A model generated the notes under the pieces. The model was given only the letters and a program-made list of their open reading frames with translations. It did no database searches and was not told the origin of the DNA. From assembly GCA_944474755.1 (NCBI GenBank), contig OX104118.1, forward strand, positions 70,375,575 through 70,439,574: a DNA stretch of 64,000 nt, read 5' to 3'. The DNA is from Limnoperna fortunei (Eukaryota; Mollusca; Bivalvia; Mytilida; Modiolidae). Made by a program: the position numbers and the translations under genes. This document shows, piece by piece, positions 22,346 to 33,852 of this stretch. Numbering within the stretch: position 1 is the first letter of the stretch; every line of letters begins with the position of its first letter.

Positions 22346-24124
22346 TTTTATAAAACACACACAGCAGTACTAAACTGATTAATTTAAAACACAAAGCACA
22401 AAGGTTGATAATATATTTTTAGTAACATAAGGAACAAAATGAACAATTTTTGTATAATTGTATATGTGAATTTGATAAATGTTTAATTATTACCGTTTTT
22501 ACATATTTTAAGTTAATTTAAATTAAGTGGAATATTTGTTTTATTCGGAATATTCGGATACATGAAAATGTATCAGCATATTAAGTACAATATTTATAAT
22601 CATGTAATTTATTACAGATTTTTCAAACTGATATATTAATTTGATGGAGTAATTTCACAGATTACCATGTTCTTGTGCTGAAGACCTTTGTACCTCAGTG
22701 CATGGTAGGTTTCGTGCTTATTTTGTATGTGTTATTGTGAATAATTTGTTTATCAGTAATATAATTTTAACAAGCTTTCTGGTCATGGCATGAAACGCTT
22801 GTTAATAATATTTTTAATTTATAAACCCATTACTGTCAACTGTCAGAATAATGTGAAATAATGAAATTTGTTCTAAAATGTTATAATGTTTATAATTAAA
22901 ACACATTCGGATTGATGAAAATACAACATAAAAATACAGAACCCATTCCTAAGTTGTTGTTTTGAGCCTAGTTAGCTACCTGTTACAAAAGTGTGGTGTA
23001 AATTGAGAGCAAATCTTCTTATTCCCATCTTAAAAATATGTAGTGTTTTGTATTCACTTATTATCTTATCAGAATTACTTACGATAAACCAAATCAAACA
23101 AAACATATATTTGATATGCAATAAACCATGTACCTTCAACATACATTTTGGTTTTTTGGATTTGGTCGTATAGAACAAACTAGATTATTGCGCGTTTAGA
23201 TAATGATAGTAACTGGACTTTCACTTTCGGTATGACTTAGATTCATAATCTTTTTAACTACCAATTATATTATTAGATTATATACTTACCCAAAATTCTT
23301 ATGGCATCAGTTAATTTATCATTGTCAGCAGAATTCTGAAGAAATTTGTTGAAACCCAGATTATGTACACAGAAGAAATTATGCACAGAAATTCGGTCTC
23401 CTATGTTAGTTTACCTGTGCATTTAAATATTATTGCAAGTTAAAATCTTCCTTACCAGATATTGAATAATCAGTCAACTGGAAAAAGAACATATTTTTGG
23501 CATATATATACATACATACATAATACATTTATTCATTCATTCATACATACATACATGTACTTAATCAATCAAAATATTATCAGAATTTCTTATTATACCT
23601 CACAAATATATGTGGATTCTTGAAAATTCAAAGAACTTTTGGAAAAATCAAGATCGATTTAATTTCATCTGTTAGAACCTTTGGTTTTTATACTCTTTAT
23701 GCCACGAAAAACTTAAATCCCGACTAAGGAAATTATACATAAAGCCTTCACTTCCACATATGCCTACAAATATGTATTAGGTTATGACAATACTAAAGAA
23801 CTTAAAGGCAAATTATGCTACAGGAAAAAACAGTTTTATAGTATGCTAGATTTTTTTTTGATCGATAGCATATTTGTAACTGTCGTAGGAAGTGTTTTAA
23901 GCGGACAATCGGATTTCTAATAGGAACAAACTATGCCCCACTCCTTGCCGATTTATTGCTGCATTCTAATGAAACAGAATTTCTCCGACTTCCTTGTCGA
24001 AAAATATGGTTCCAGATAGTTTTCTTTATTTTTGAATTCAATGTACAGTAAATGAGCTAGGATGATTGTTAGATACACCTTTTACTGACTATAGGTATAT
24101 GATACCCATTCATTTTGGTCAACT
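22346..24124. other. Intergenic with simple repeats
   Basis: AT-rich. CATA/CATT microsatellite at about 23500-23560. I recognise no gene or TE. Confidence 0.5.
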
Positions 24125-24381
24125 TTTGTTTGTTTGGATAATGTTTAACAATTTTAGCAATTTTTCAACTATCTCATGGCATCCAGTTTTTATTGGGGAG
24201 AAACCCGTAGAACCCGGAGAGAACCGCCGACCTTTGGTATGAAAACTGGCAATCCTTGTTAATTAAGATTGAAGTCAAGTACGTCCTACCCGCAGTGAGA
24301 CTCGAAACCGCAACCTCAGTGTTGACATACCACGTGATCAATAGTAGACGAACAACCTTAACAACTCGGTCACCGTGACCC
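24125..24381 (-). mobile_element. tRNA-derived SINE (copy 3, reverse orientation)
   Basis: Minus-strand order matches copies 1 and 2: head GAGTTGTTAAGGTTGTTCG, B-box GGTTTCGAG, body AACAAGGATTGCCAGTTTTC, tail ending in AACATTATCC. Diverged but full length. Confidence 0.65.
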
Positions 24382-24892
24382 CTTTTGGTCGACTAACCAA
24401 CTCACTTACTACAGTTAAAAAAGCGGGGGGTTTGGCAGGCCATAAAACCTGGTTTAACCCACCTTTTCTTTTCCTGTACCAAGTCAGGGCCATTGCTGTA
24501 TTTACTACATTTTTGGTTGTTGGTTATGGATTTTGCTGTTTCTTGAACTTTGATTTGGGGATTGTCTTTTTGACAGTTTCCTTCGTGCTCGGTATTTTGT
24601 TATTACCTTCATCCTTCAAATAGATACTTAAATAAGACCATTTGGTTTTTTTAAAAAAAAAAATCCTTGAAAGCAGAAAATTTCCAGTTAGGGGTGGGAC
24701 AATACAATTGTCGACCGGTCGACAACCTATTGTCTCGGATCTTAACGGAAATCTCTCCAGAAAAAATTCGAGTTTGTTCAATAAAAAAATTAACTTGTCT
24801 CCTGCCAGTCAGTTAGAGAAAAACGGCAAAAGTAGACAAATTTTGTCAGCGTAACGATACACAAATCATCAGTCTTTTATTAAATAAAACGC

Positions 24893-25330
24893 AAAGGAAA
24901 CCGTCCAAACAACAAGAGCCGAAAGTCAAGGGAAAATTACAAACATATACAACACAAAACCAAAAACTAAAAACACACAAACAGAAAGTGAGCAACCCGA
25001 ACCCAATACAAACTATGACAGCACTCTGGGGGTCCGGACAAGTAAGCCTCTAATTAGACACTCGTCGAGTTTCTCATTGTTATGTCTAGGAAAAAATCAA
25101 ATCCAGGAATAGGAAAGAATGACTCATCGAAAATTTCTGATTGTATGTGAGAAACTGAATTCCCATAACGATCAATAAAGTCATGATGACGACCATAGAA
25201 CTTCTGGAAAGATAACATCAAAATAAATACAAGAAACATTGGTTTGATTAGTTTAGTAGTCAACAGCAGCGATCGGTCTAGAAATTTTGTCGTTTCGGTG
25301 TAATAAAACAATTTTGTCCCCATACAATGT
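24893..25330 (+). repeat. Dispersed repeat family A, copy 2
   Basis: Same landmarks as 10496-10860. On the minus strand a frame of up to 89 codons (25323-25054) stays open and ends ITMRNSTSV plus stop. This is the longest coding-like version and suggests the family carries the 3' end of a protein gene. Confidence 0.6.
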
Positions 25331-25376
25331 GAACATTCTAATTGTGCACCCTTGATAGATTGTCTTTCTTGTGCAG

Positions 25377-26846
25377 AGCCCTCGGGAAGACAACCTATCT
25401 CTTCTAAACAATTTGAGCGTTCACCTTGTATGGAGGCAACAGCTGTATATTATTGAATTCTTAAAACAATATAGGCAGGTACAAACTGTACTTGGGGAAG
25501 GGAGTGCATTTTGTAACGTTGTTTTTCTCGGAGGTTGGAAGCCTGAAACATTTTAGTACCCCCATTTATGACGGATGTATTACAAATGTCCGTCCGTTGA
25601 AAGTCTTTATCTTGATAATTATGAGCTTAATTTCGTTTTTTGGTAAAATTTTAGGTTTTTATTAAGTTATGGAAAATTGCTTCCGAGAATTTTAAGTTTT
25701 CACTCCAACTAAGAGAGCTTTTATCCATTGCTTTAAAATATCTGAGCAATATTGATAGTGATAAATGTGATTATGTCTCATTTGTGCAGATAGAATTTTG
25801 CATTTATGACGTGTATAGGTCTTGTTATCATCAGACGGGTGTCTTTTTACAGACAGTCACATTTTTTGAGTTGGGTTTTGTTTGATTTTTATTACTGAAA
25901 AATGTCAGTGTAGTCTAATAAAAACACTTTGGAAGTGCAAAAATATTTATCTACGATAATAATATAATATGGTTATGTTCTCTGATGAACGGTTTGTATA
26001 ATCTCGTGCAAACTTTCTTTTCTAGTTAACTAGATAAAGGGCAGATATGATAACCTACTGTCACTAGCCCCCAATTTTCGCTAAAAATGAAATGAATACA
26101 TTCTGTAGATCATTATGTTTTTTTCAACGGTACATTATCCCTTCTTACAGAAAATCAATATAACTTTCTTTTCTTATCATGTACAATTATTATGTGCCCC
26201 TTACTAAAATATGCAAATTGTAGGTGCATATGAAAATCGGTATTTTTTGTTATTTCGAACACCATTTTAAATATAAGCGGACGCGTGTGCCACAAAGTTA
26301 CTTGTCTGTTTTATTTGTTGCAAAAACAGTTTTTAATATTAAAATATATTTGTGGTACGCGCGTCCGCTCATTTTAAAAAATTAATATTTTCTCTACAAA
26401 TTCGCCTGATTTATGTACTGTTGAACAGCGTAGTATGTTTGCCTACGATTGGACCGGATGCATTTCCGAATCTGCATACACCTATTTATGCTGTTAATAG
26501 TCAAACATCGTTTACAAACTTAGATAGAAATGTGTAAAAAATCAATATAGGGAAAAATCAAGTAAATATTTTATAATAATATCAACTACTTGATGTACAG
26601 TTGCTTGTCAGACGTATGTTCCTGAATGTGTGTTAGTATTATATTTGCAGAATATATAAAAATAATGTAGAAACCAGGCGAGTTTGTTTTTAGCAGTAAC
26701 AAGCATAGCCAATTTCACTGCGACATATGGAGGTTCAACCGAGATCTTTCGTCTGCATCTACCATATAGTAATGGTGTTCCTGTCCCAGTCTATGTTTAT
26801 GTTCCGGAACAACGCAGAGTTCAACAACACAATATGATGCTTTGAA
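25377..26846 (+). CDS. Candidate spliced gene, three exons visible
   Basis: Exon 25377-25478 has a strong acceptor (TCTTTCTTGTGCAG) and a GTACAA donor. It encodes 34 residues including SVHLVWRQQLYIIEFLKQY. A second open segment (about 26433-26534, ending before GTAAAA) encodes CLPTIGPDAFPNLHTPIYAV. A terminal exon (from about 26688-26706 to a TGA at 26846) reads TATYGGSTEIFRLHLPYSNG, then a VPVPVYVYVPEQRR stretch. Codon content looks protein-like but phases between exons 1 and 2 do not join directly, so another exon is probably missing. No family recognised. Confidence 0.3.
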
Positions 26847-27190
26847 GCTGTGGTCATTTTGTATTATTCCGAAATAAATTTATAAATTGTGACAAGGAAG
26901 TATACCTGATTTTAATTATTCATGTTATGGCCATACCAGATATAATAATTATTTCATTTCGAAATGTGTTCTTCGATGGAAAATTAGTTTTTTGAGACTA
27001 CAAAGTGTAGACGTGTTTGATATTCTACAATAATGCTTGCGAAAGTGTTTCTGGATGTGTATTCGATTATGTAAACAGACACGTATTTTGACTTTGACTG
27101 ACCTTGGGTGAGTATATCATTTACACTATCATTATCATATCATATCATAACATATATCATATATCTATATATCAGGTTTATTTACTTGAG
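26847..27190. other. Region upstream of the gypsy element
   Basis: AT-rich. A 5' LTR would be expected here, but I could not find a sequence repeated downstream of the element. Confidence 0.4.
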
Positions 27191-27197
27191 TTTCAGT

Positions 27198-27655
27198 ATG
27201 GCTCAAGGTGGAAGTCATACTACTTCCAGAAGGAAGATGCTCGATTCTATATCTCCGGAAAAGATAGCCCTGATGATTGAAATTATTAATAAACAATCAG
27301 ACTATAAAGTTGTAACATCTAAAGAGTATGATCAATAACATCAGACTAGGCTATCCAGCACTAGTACCCCAGCTTTTAACAGACAACTGTAGCTCAGTCA
27401 GATAAATTAGATGAGTTGTTGAAAACGGTCAAAGTTTTAAATCAGAGAATGGAGTCGATGGAAGTTGAGTTTAAAAAGTATAAGGAAAGTAAATTCGAAG
27501 GCAATTCAAGTAGTAATCGTGGGCAATTTCACAGTAAAAACAGAGGTCAGTCACGGGGAAATTATCGTAATTTTAGAAATCGAGGAAACGTAAGGAAACG
27601 GAAGTTATCAAGGCAGGAACAAAATCAAGACCAAAAAGATGATTTAAACGAGTAA
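27198..27655 (+). pseudogene. gypsy gag remnant
   Basis: A start ATG at 27198 opens 46 codons to a stop. A second frame (27416-27655) encodes a coiled-coil-like start and an Arg/Gly/Asn-rich nucleic-acid-binding tail (RGNYRNFRNRGN). The capsid core is missing between them, and no CCHC zinc knuckle is present. Confidence 0.5.
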
Positions 27656-27740
27656 AAATCTCTGTTGCGGGACAAACAAGAGATTTTAAGGCTCAGACTT
27701 CTGGACAGAAGTCCTGTCCCAAAGTCAATGATGATTTTGT

Positions 27741-28445
27741 TTTCACACAAAGTTTGTTGGATAGAATGGTTGGTTTGGCAAACGAGTCATTTATCATAGT
27801 CAATGGTGTTAAGCTTAAGGCTTTAATTGATAGTGGTTCGATGATTTACTCTGATGTCCTTCAAAAGGTTGAAACCCTTACCTGAAGTTAAAAGTGTAAA
27901 ACTGTAAATGTAGCAGCGGGATCAACTCTTCCTTACACAGGTTATGTAGAGGTAAAAGTCCGAGTTGATTTTTATTCAGCCGAAGATCTGTTTATACCAT
28001 TGTTGGTACAAATGATATTCCGAAACCGAGGAGGTTGGCATTTGATTCAATGAATGATCAGTCAATTAGTATGGTGAAATCGACAAATTGAAAGGTCATG
28101 ACGTTGTACCCGATGTCTGTGAAGACAGTTACGGGCCTTGCTAGGTCAGTGTCCTAATGCAACTTACTTCCTTACAGAAACTATCAATAGTACATATTCA
28201 GATACCATTACAGTTTGCCCTCGTGTAGTTAATTTGAAGGGTCGAATTTGTAGGGTCCCAGTTAGACTGTTCAACATGACAGCCAAGGTGATAGAAATTA
28301 AACCTAAATCTACACTGTGCAGTTTAAGCGAGGTCAAGGTCATAAGACTTTTAGATTTAGGTTCAAATGACCATAGTGATGATAACTCTGTTGATAGTCC
28401 TATAGTAGATGCTGAATCTTTAGGATTAAAATTAAATGATGATTA
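27741..28445 (+). pseudogene. gypsy protease and linker remnant
   Basis: KLKALIDSGSM near 27813-27845 contains the DSG triad motif of retropepsins. The frame stops soon after. The frame at 28138-28443 continues the linker between protease and RT that is common in this gypsy lineage (ends with an acidic stretch). Confidence 0.5.
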
Positions 28446-28489
28446 AGATATTGAAGTGAAGCAGAGATTAACAAGTTTGGTTCAAAAAT

Positions 28490-29233
28490 ATGGGTCTGTA
28501 TTTTCCTACTGATATTGGGTATACAAATCTGTTAGAACATGAGATTCATTTTACAGATAATAAACCTTTTAAAGAGCCATATAGACGTATACCTCCGGCT
28601 CTATTCGATGAAGTGAGGGAAAATATTAAGGAGATGTTAGAGGCTGGTTGTCTTAGGGAATCGAATAGTCCATTTTCAACTAATTTTTGCCTTGTGCGTA
28701 AACGTGATGGGAGTTAAAGATTTTGTATAGATTTCAGAAAGTTAAATAAAAGAACTGTAAAAGATGCTTATGCATTTCCCAGAATCGATGAAACGATTGA
28801 TTGTCTATCAGGGTCTAAATTCTTTACTAGACTAGACCTAAGGTCCGCCTATTGACAATGCGTCATAAAAGAATCGGACAAATTTAAGACCGCTTTTGGT
28901 TTAGGACCCCTGGGCTTTTATGAGTGGAATAGGTTACCCTTTGGTCTATCAAACTCTGGTGCTACTTTTCAAAGATTAATGGAAAGATGTATTGGGGAAG
29001 CTCATTTAAAAGAGTGCCTTGTTTTCCTTGACGACTTTGTTATTTTCTCACGTACTATAGGGGAACATTTTGAAAGACTCGAGTCGGCACTAAAACGTTT
29101 AAAGGATCATGGATTGAAACTCAGAGCCGATAAATGTGAATTCTTCAAAAGCGAGATAAAATATTTAGGGGTTATTGTATCAGCTGAAGGTATTAAAACG
29201 GATCCAGACAAGGTTATTGCTGTCAAAAATTAG
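28490..29233 (+). pseudogene. gypsy reverse transcriptase, broken
   Basis: RT motifs are clear: EPYRRIPP, LVRKRDGS, a DFRKLN segment, LDLRSAY, PFGLSNSGATFQRLM and the catalytic FLDD variant (29026-29037). An in-frame stop interrupts at about 28716-28718 and another at about 28854-28856 (TGA where Trp is usual). After 29233 the sequence jumps to the pre-integrase linker with almost no RNase H. Confidence 0.75.
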
Positions 29234-29603
29234 GTGATCGAAAGTGTTTTACTTTCACTTGACGTCACATTGTGAATAACGAAGACATTGAGTTACCAGA
29301 TTGTTCTGATCTAGGAAAGATTGATTGGAAGACGGAACAAAAGAATGACGTCACAATTAATAGGGTAGTAGAATTACGGAAGGTCGAGAATACTCCAACA
29401 AAAAGGTAGATTGCTTCAGAACCAGATAATGTCAGAAAACTTCTGAGGGAATGGGACAAATTATGTTTCAGAGAAGGGATTTTATATGGAAAATCACATA
29501 TCAATGACGAAGCCACTTTTTAGCTTGTGTTGCCTTATGTATTTCATGAAGCTGTTCTTATAGGGCTTCATGATGAAGTGGTCATCAAGGCCATGACCGT
29601 ACT

Positions 29604-30275
29604 TTGTCTGTTGTGAAATCCAGATATTTTTTGCCAGGTGTTGACAAGGATGTAGAACTTGAAGTATCTACGTGTCCCAACTGTATTCTCAGAAACTCTG
29701 CCAAGTTGGTAAACATTACTTCCTCCCACCCACTAGAAGTAGTCAGCATAGATTATTTGTCTCTGGAAAAATCAAAAAGGGGGTATGAAAATATTCTGGT
29801 CATAACAGATCATTTCACGAGGTATGGCCAAGCGATACCTACACAGAATCAATCTGCAACAACTACAGCAAAATGTTTATGGGAGAACTTGATACAACAT
29901 TATTCCTTTCCCGCTCGTTTACATAGCGATCAGGGAAGAAATTTTGAAACAAAGGTAATCAAAAGTCTATGCAATTTAGCTGGGATTATAAAATCTCGCA
30001 CTACAACGTATCATCCTCAGGGAAACGGGCAGTGCGAGAGATTTAATCAAACACTATTAAACATACTCGGGACACTTGACGACGACAAAAAGGCGAACTG
30101 GAAATTGTATGTTGCACCGTTAGTACATGCCTACAATGTCACTAAACATGAAAGCACCGGTTATAGTCCTTATTACCTGATGTTTGGCTGGCATCTACGT
30201 TTGGCTATAGGGAACCTGTCAGTTCGTCGTCAAGCAGCCGAGAAATGTATGTTCAAAATCTTAAGAAAAGGCTAG
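29604..30275 (+). CDS. gypsy integrase core
   Basis: Zinc-binding CPNC precedes a complete DDE core: Asp in SIDYLSLEK, Asp in LHSDQGRNF and Glu in GNGQCERFNQ. The frame is open for 223 residues. The enzyme would join retrotransposon cDNA to host DNA. The rest of the element is broken, so only in-trans use is conceivable. Confidence 0.8.
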   Translation: MSVVKSRYFLPGVDKDVELEVSTCPNCILRNSAKLVNITSSHPLEVVSIDYLSLEKSKRGYENILVITDHFTRYGQAIPTQNQSATTTAKCLWENLIQHYSFPARLHSDQGRNFETKVIKSLCNLAGIIKSRTTTYHPQGNGQCERFNQTLLNILGTLDDDKKANWKLYVAPLVHAYNVTKHESTGYSPYYLMFGWHLRLAIGNLSVRRQAAEKCMFKILRKG

Positions 30276-30574
30276 AATTTGCTTACAAAACTGCCTCCAG
30301 GACTGCCGAAAAAGCTAGCAGACGTCACAAACCAAGGTACGACTTGAAAGTACGTCAGTCGGTATTAGAACCGGGCGATAGTATTCTCTTAAAAAATGTT
30401 GCCTTCAAAGGTAGACACAAACTGGAAAATAAGTGGATCAGGGATCCTTATGTAGTCGTTTCGAAACCGGATTCTGACATTCCAGTTTATGTAGTTAAAT
30501 CGGAACATGGTCGAACTCATAAGACAGTGCATAGAAATATGTTACTTCCTGTAACGTCAGTACCTTCTTTTTAA
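30245..30574 (+). CDS. gypsy integrase C-terminal domain
   Basis: Frame-shifted continuation of the integrase. Contains GDSILLKNVAFKGRHKL and DPYVVVSKPDSDIPVYVV, the C-terminal DNA-binding segment typical of this gypsy lineage. Overlaps the preceding frame by 31 bp, so a one-base shift separates the two. Confidence 0.65.
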   Translation: MYVQNLKKRLEFAYKTASRTAEKASRRHKPRYDLKVRQSVLEPGDSILLKNVAFKGRHKLENKWIRDPYVVVSKPDSDIPVYVVKSEHGRTHKTVHRNMLLPVTSVPSF

Positions 30575-30581
30575 TACGATC

Positions 30582-30959
30582 GTGACAAATATTGTTAATG
30601 TCACCGACAATGATTCTTTACATTCTTCAGCTTGCACTGAGGATGTCGCTGATCGTTCGGACAGCGAGTCTGATGAGGACGAGGGATTAATACTCATAAG
30701 AAATGAGAATATTTCAAAGATACCAAGTAAACCGTTGAACCCACTTGCGTGCGAGTTCATACCGAGTCCTCAATTTACTCAAAACAAAAGTCATTCGACA
30801 AGTCCTGAAGGTACAACATCCTATCCAAATGGCATAAATGATAATACAATTGAGAGTACTAATATAGATTCTTCCCGCGATTCTGATGAATCATCGTCCT
30901 CAAATAGTACATTGTATGATAATAGTTTACAACCAAAACCAGAAGTCCCATTACTTTGA
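30582..30959 (+). CDS. Acidic Ser-rich tail ORF of the gypsy element
   Basis: 125 residues rich in Ser, Asp, Asn and Pro, with no domain recognised. Probably the disordered C-terminal extension of pol. Its first residues overlap the region just after the integrase stop. Confidence 0.35.
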   Translation: MTNIVNVTDNDSLHSSACTEDVADRSDSESDEDEGLILIRNENISKIPSKPLNPLACEFIPSPQFTQNKSHSTSPEGTTSYPNGINDNTIESTNIDSSRDSDESSSSNSTLYDNSLQPKPEVPLL

Positions 30960-31051
30960 TCAAACAAACAAGTAAAACCACCTGTAAGATATACAGATTA
31001 TGTAAGATATATTAGAAGTGGTTTTATACATTTGAATTTATTAGTTATATC

Positions 31052-31333
31052 ATGTTTGTATTTTTATTGACAGTTATGAATATCCATACTTATGTATTTG
31101 GTTCGAGCAGAGGCAGGTGTCTGCAAGGGAGAGTCAATTGTCAAGTTATTCACGTTTTACCTGGTGGAAAATTATTAAGACTTTGCGACGTGGCATATGA
31201 AAAACTGAAGTTAATACAAGGCAACAAAATCGTGTATTTCATCACTGGGATTCCCGATATATGTATATTAGCTAAAGACGTGTATTCAAATTATAAGGAG
31301 TCGTTTTTGAATCTGCACAATTCAGTGGGTTAA
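31052..31333 (+). CDS. Extra ORF downstream of gypsy pol
   Basis: 93 residues with a hydrophobic start (MFVFLLTVMNIHTYVF). A CLQGRVNCQVIHVLPGG segment and a KIVYFITGIPDI segment follow, arranged like the beta strands of an SGNH-type hydrolase core. After the stop a related frame continues (VFATITTM-like) to about 31440, so the copy is broken. Position after pol suits an accessory or captured gene. Function is not established. Confidence 0.35.
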   Translation: MFVFLLTVMNIHTYVFGSSRGRCLQGRVNCQVIHVLPGGKLLRLCDVAYEKLKLIQGNKIVYFITGIPDICILAKDVYSNYKESFLNLHNSVG

Positions 31334-31525
31334 GAGATCGATCATGTGGATAATGTCATGCAGAAAATCTATACTGTTGAGGCTAGAATTAAAAGTATTG
31401 GGTGTTAAGTAGTATTTGCTACAATTACTACCATGAGTTTTGTAGTCTGAAATAATGCTAGATTATCCCAGAGAAAAACATCATGTTTGAATCATTTGGA
31501 TGTTTACATATTGTTTAGGTTTGAG

Positions 31526-31567
31526 CGCCACTGATGAGTCTTGATTAGACGAAACGCGCGTCTGGTG
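31526..31567 (+). ncRNA. Type I hammerhead ribozyme
   Basis: Complete hammerhead. Stem I is CGCCA (31526-31530) with TGGTG (31563-31567). Core is CTGATGA (31531-31537). Stem II is GTCT/AGAC with loop TGATT (31538-31550). GAAA follows at 31551-31554, with its last A opening stem III, the palindrome ACGCGCGT (31554-31561). C17 is 31562, so cleavage is predicted between 31562 and 31563. The very short palindromic stem III suggests the RNA works as a dimer, as described for hammerheads in animal retroelements. Confidence 0.85.
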
Positions 31568-31760
31568 AAGAAAAAAATTTGTTAACATTGGTATCTTTGA
31601 CGACATTTTATTATAATAATGAGCATGATATAATGCAAGAAAAACTGCATTCTTGTCTTCATGTCATTAATAAATTAATAACAGAATTGAATACTCTAAA
31701 AATCACATCTTAACTCCTTTTCTGCACTAGTCAGTGCAGAAATGTAAAAAGGGGAAGATA

Positions 31761-33129
31761 AGATATATATTCTAAATTAATGGATGGAGTACACCCAGGG
31801 GATGAACTAGCTGAGGTCTGAGCAGAACACCTAAGTCATGTTATGAAACAGAATGAAATTTACATGTTACTTTGACAGTAACGAATTTGTTGCATTTATA
31901 TATGTAAACAAGAATTTTGTTTTTTTTCTACGTAGAGTTCTCCGTGAGTAAAATTGAGCACTTGGTCCTTGTTAACTATATGCACCATAGGGGAAAGAAC
32001 TTTGTGTAAAGCCATACCCATTTATTAGCACAGGGAGCATCTTTGCTTTGAGTAGAGCAATTTCTCTGACTGCTATTAACCAGAACACTGAATACAAATG
32101 TTTCCTAATTATATCACTGTTTTAGTTTTTAGCCAAGCAATGTACTCATTTCATTTTATATTGCCGAGTATAGTTTGTTTTCACTTACAAACCGTTTTGA
32201 TATCACATTTATTTAAAAAAGAGCTACATAGTTTACAATACAAGCATATGCCTTCACATTTCCGTCGTTACTCGATAATTAGAAAATCAAAATTATTGTT
32301 TGTGTTATTTGTAAATCGATTGCATTCTAATTTTTAAAACAATTTTTAAAATTTCTTTTTCATTGTCCATCAACAATTATGTCTTGAAAAAACACTGAAC
32401 ATATGGTTGTTTGCATACATATCATCTAGTCATAAATATATTATGTGTTCATTAAAGATGCCATGGTTGTAGGATGAATAGATATTAGATATTTCTTATT
32501 ATAACGACCAATTTGTAAGATGGATTAAACATAAATTGCTATAGGCTACTGCTTTTTTTAAACTACATACAAAATGTATGTGTAGAATCATCTGCAAATT
32601 ATTTAACAAAACGTGCTCAATGCATAAGACCTAAACATTACATAAAGTTTGCACGCTAGAGCAATAACCAACAATTTTTAAATAATTAACTTGGAAAATA
32701 AATGCATGTGCTGTAACAATCATCCAATAATTTAGGTGATGTGCAAACAATAGTTTATTATATTATTAATAACAGTTGATTGCTTTCGCGAAGCTCTCGG
32801 ATCCATAAAATCTATAACACATGTATAATATGCTAACATATAAACAATAAAATGTAAATCCCGTGACAAAAGCATTTTAACATAGTTTCTTCTACATTGT
32901 ATTTGGGAGTTTAAACACAAACATGCACTAATATTAGACTAAAGTATCACTTGGAACAATTACCTTTTATCGGAAGTTGCAAAATTAAACAATAGTGATG
33001 AAATTGTACGACTCACGCTAAATAAAACTTTAAAAAAAATATCAGAGGCATACAATACTAATTCATTTATTGAATGGTGTGCTTAACACCAAACTAGTAA
33101 TATTGCAATTATACTAAGGACAAGAACAA
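31761..33129. other. Intergenic, nothing recognised
   Basis: AT-rich. The first part may include gypsy 3' sequence. No supported gene. Confidence 0.4.
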
Positions 33130-33360
33130 ATTAACAGCAAGTCAGCGGGAAAAAAATGGACTAATAACGAGACCTGGAGCAGTATTGAGCATTGGGTAGC
33201 GACGGAGATTTTAGTCTTTTGGAGCGGCTTCAATGAGCGCACTCTTTTCCGAAATTCACACAAGGGGCTTGTATCATGCAAGAAGCGTGGCAATGTTTAA
33301 GACGTCACTAACTTCGACTTACTATCAAGTTTTCCGTTAAATGACATGACAACTACCCAA
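33130..33360. repeat. Dispersed repeat family D, copy 3
   Basis: GAGCAGTATTGAGCATTGGG, then GCGACGGAGATTTTAGTC and GAAGCGTGGCAATGTTTAAG match the order seen at 12122-12450 and 14165-14400. Confidence 0.35.
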
Positions 33361-33748
33361 CTAGCTCTAAGCCCGTAAAAAGGAAGCAATTATGCTATAC
33401 AAAGTGCACATTATATACATCAACTTATAGACGACTTACTTTCCTAAAAGATACATCAAATCTACCTCTATAGCCACACTCATTCTTGGTTTATAGTGCA
33501 TATTGCATTCAATTTTGACATCTTTAAAAATAAATGATAAAATGTTCTCTCTGTGTCAAACACGCATTTAGTCATACATAATTCAGAAAATATGGATACA
33601 ACACAAATACAAGAATATAATTCTTTTCAAATCAGCTGATCACGTAATAATGCTAAACCCATATAAACACCATCTAATACAATCCCATATTCTATGTTCT
33701 AGTCATCAATAAGGGACATATGTTCTTCGAAACAAAAGTTTTGAAATG

Positions 33749-33852
33749 TCATACACATAAAAATAACTTGCCATCGACAATACATCTTGTGCGGTCATAA
33801 AAGTTTAGCAAATCCCTCCATGCTTCGTCACATGCAAGTAAATGTTTATTTC
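33749..33852 (-). CDS. Exon 19: terminal exon
   Basis: Acceptor TTTAATTGCAG. Encodes [20 protein letters not shown] and ends in TGA at 33751-33749. This is the common short C-terminal helix after motif VI, so the protein ends with the helicase. Confidence 0.75.

Larger units (their letters stand above)
27191..31760 (+). mobile_element. Decayed Ty3/gypsy retrotransposon with downstream ORF and ribozyme
   Basis: Order: short gag remnant, retropepsin, reverse transcriptase, missing RNase H, integrase, integrase C-terminal GPY/F-like domain, acidic tail. Stops and frameshifts break the polyprotein. A purine tract (AAAAAGGGGAAG, about 31748-31759) may mark the 3' polypurine tract. Flanking LTRs were not recognised, so the outer limits are approximate. 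Confidence 0.7.

Noticed and set aside
31761..32100. 3' LTR of the gypsy element
   Set aside because: A purine tract precedes it, but I found no matching copy upstream of 27190, so an LTR is not supported.
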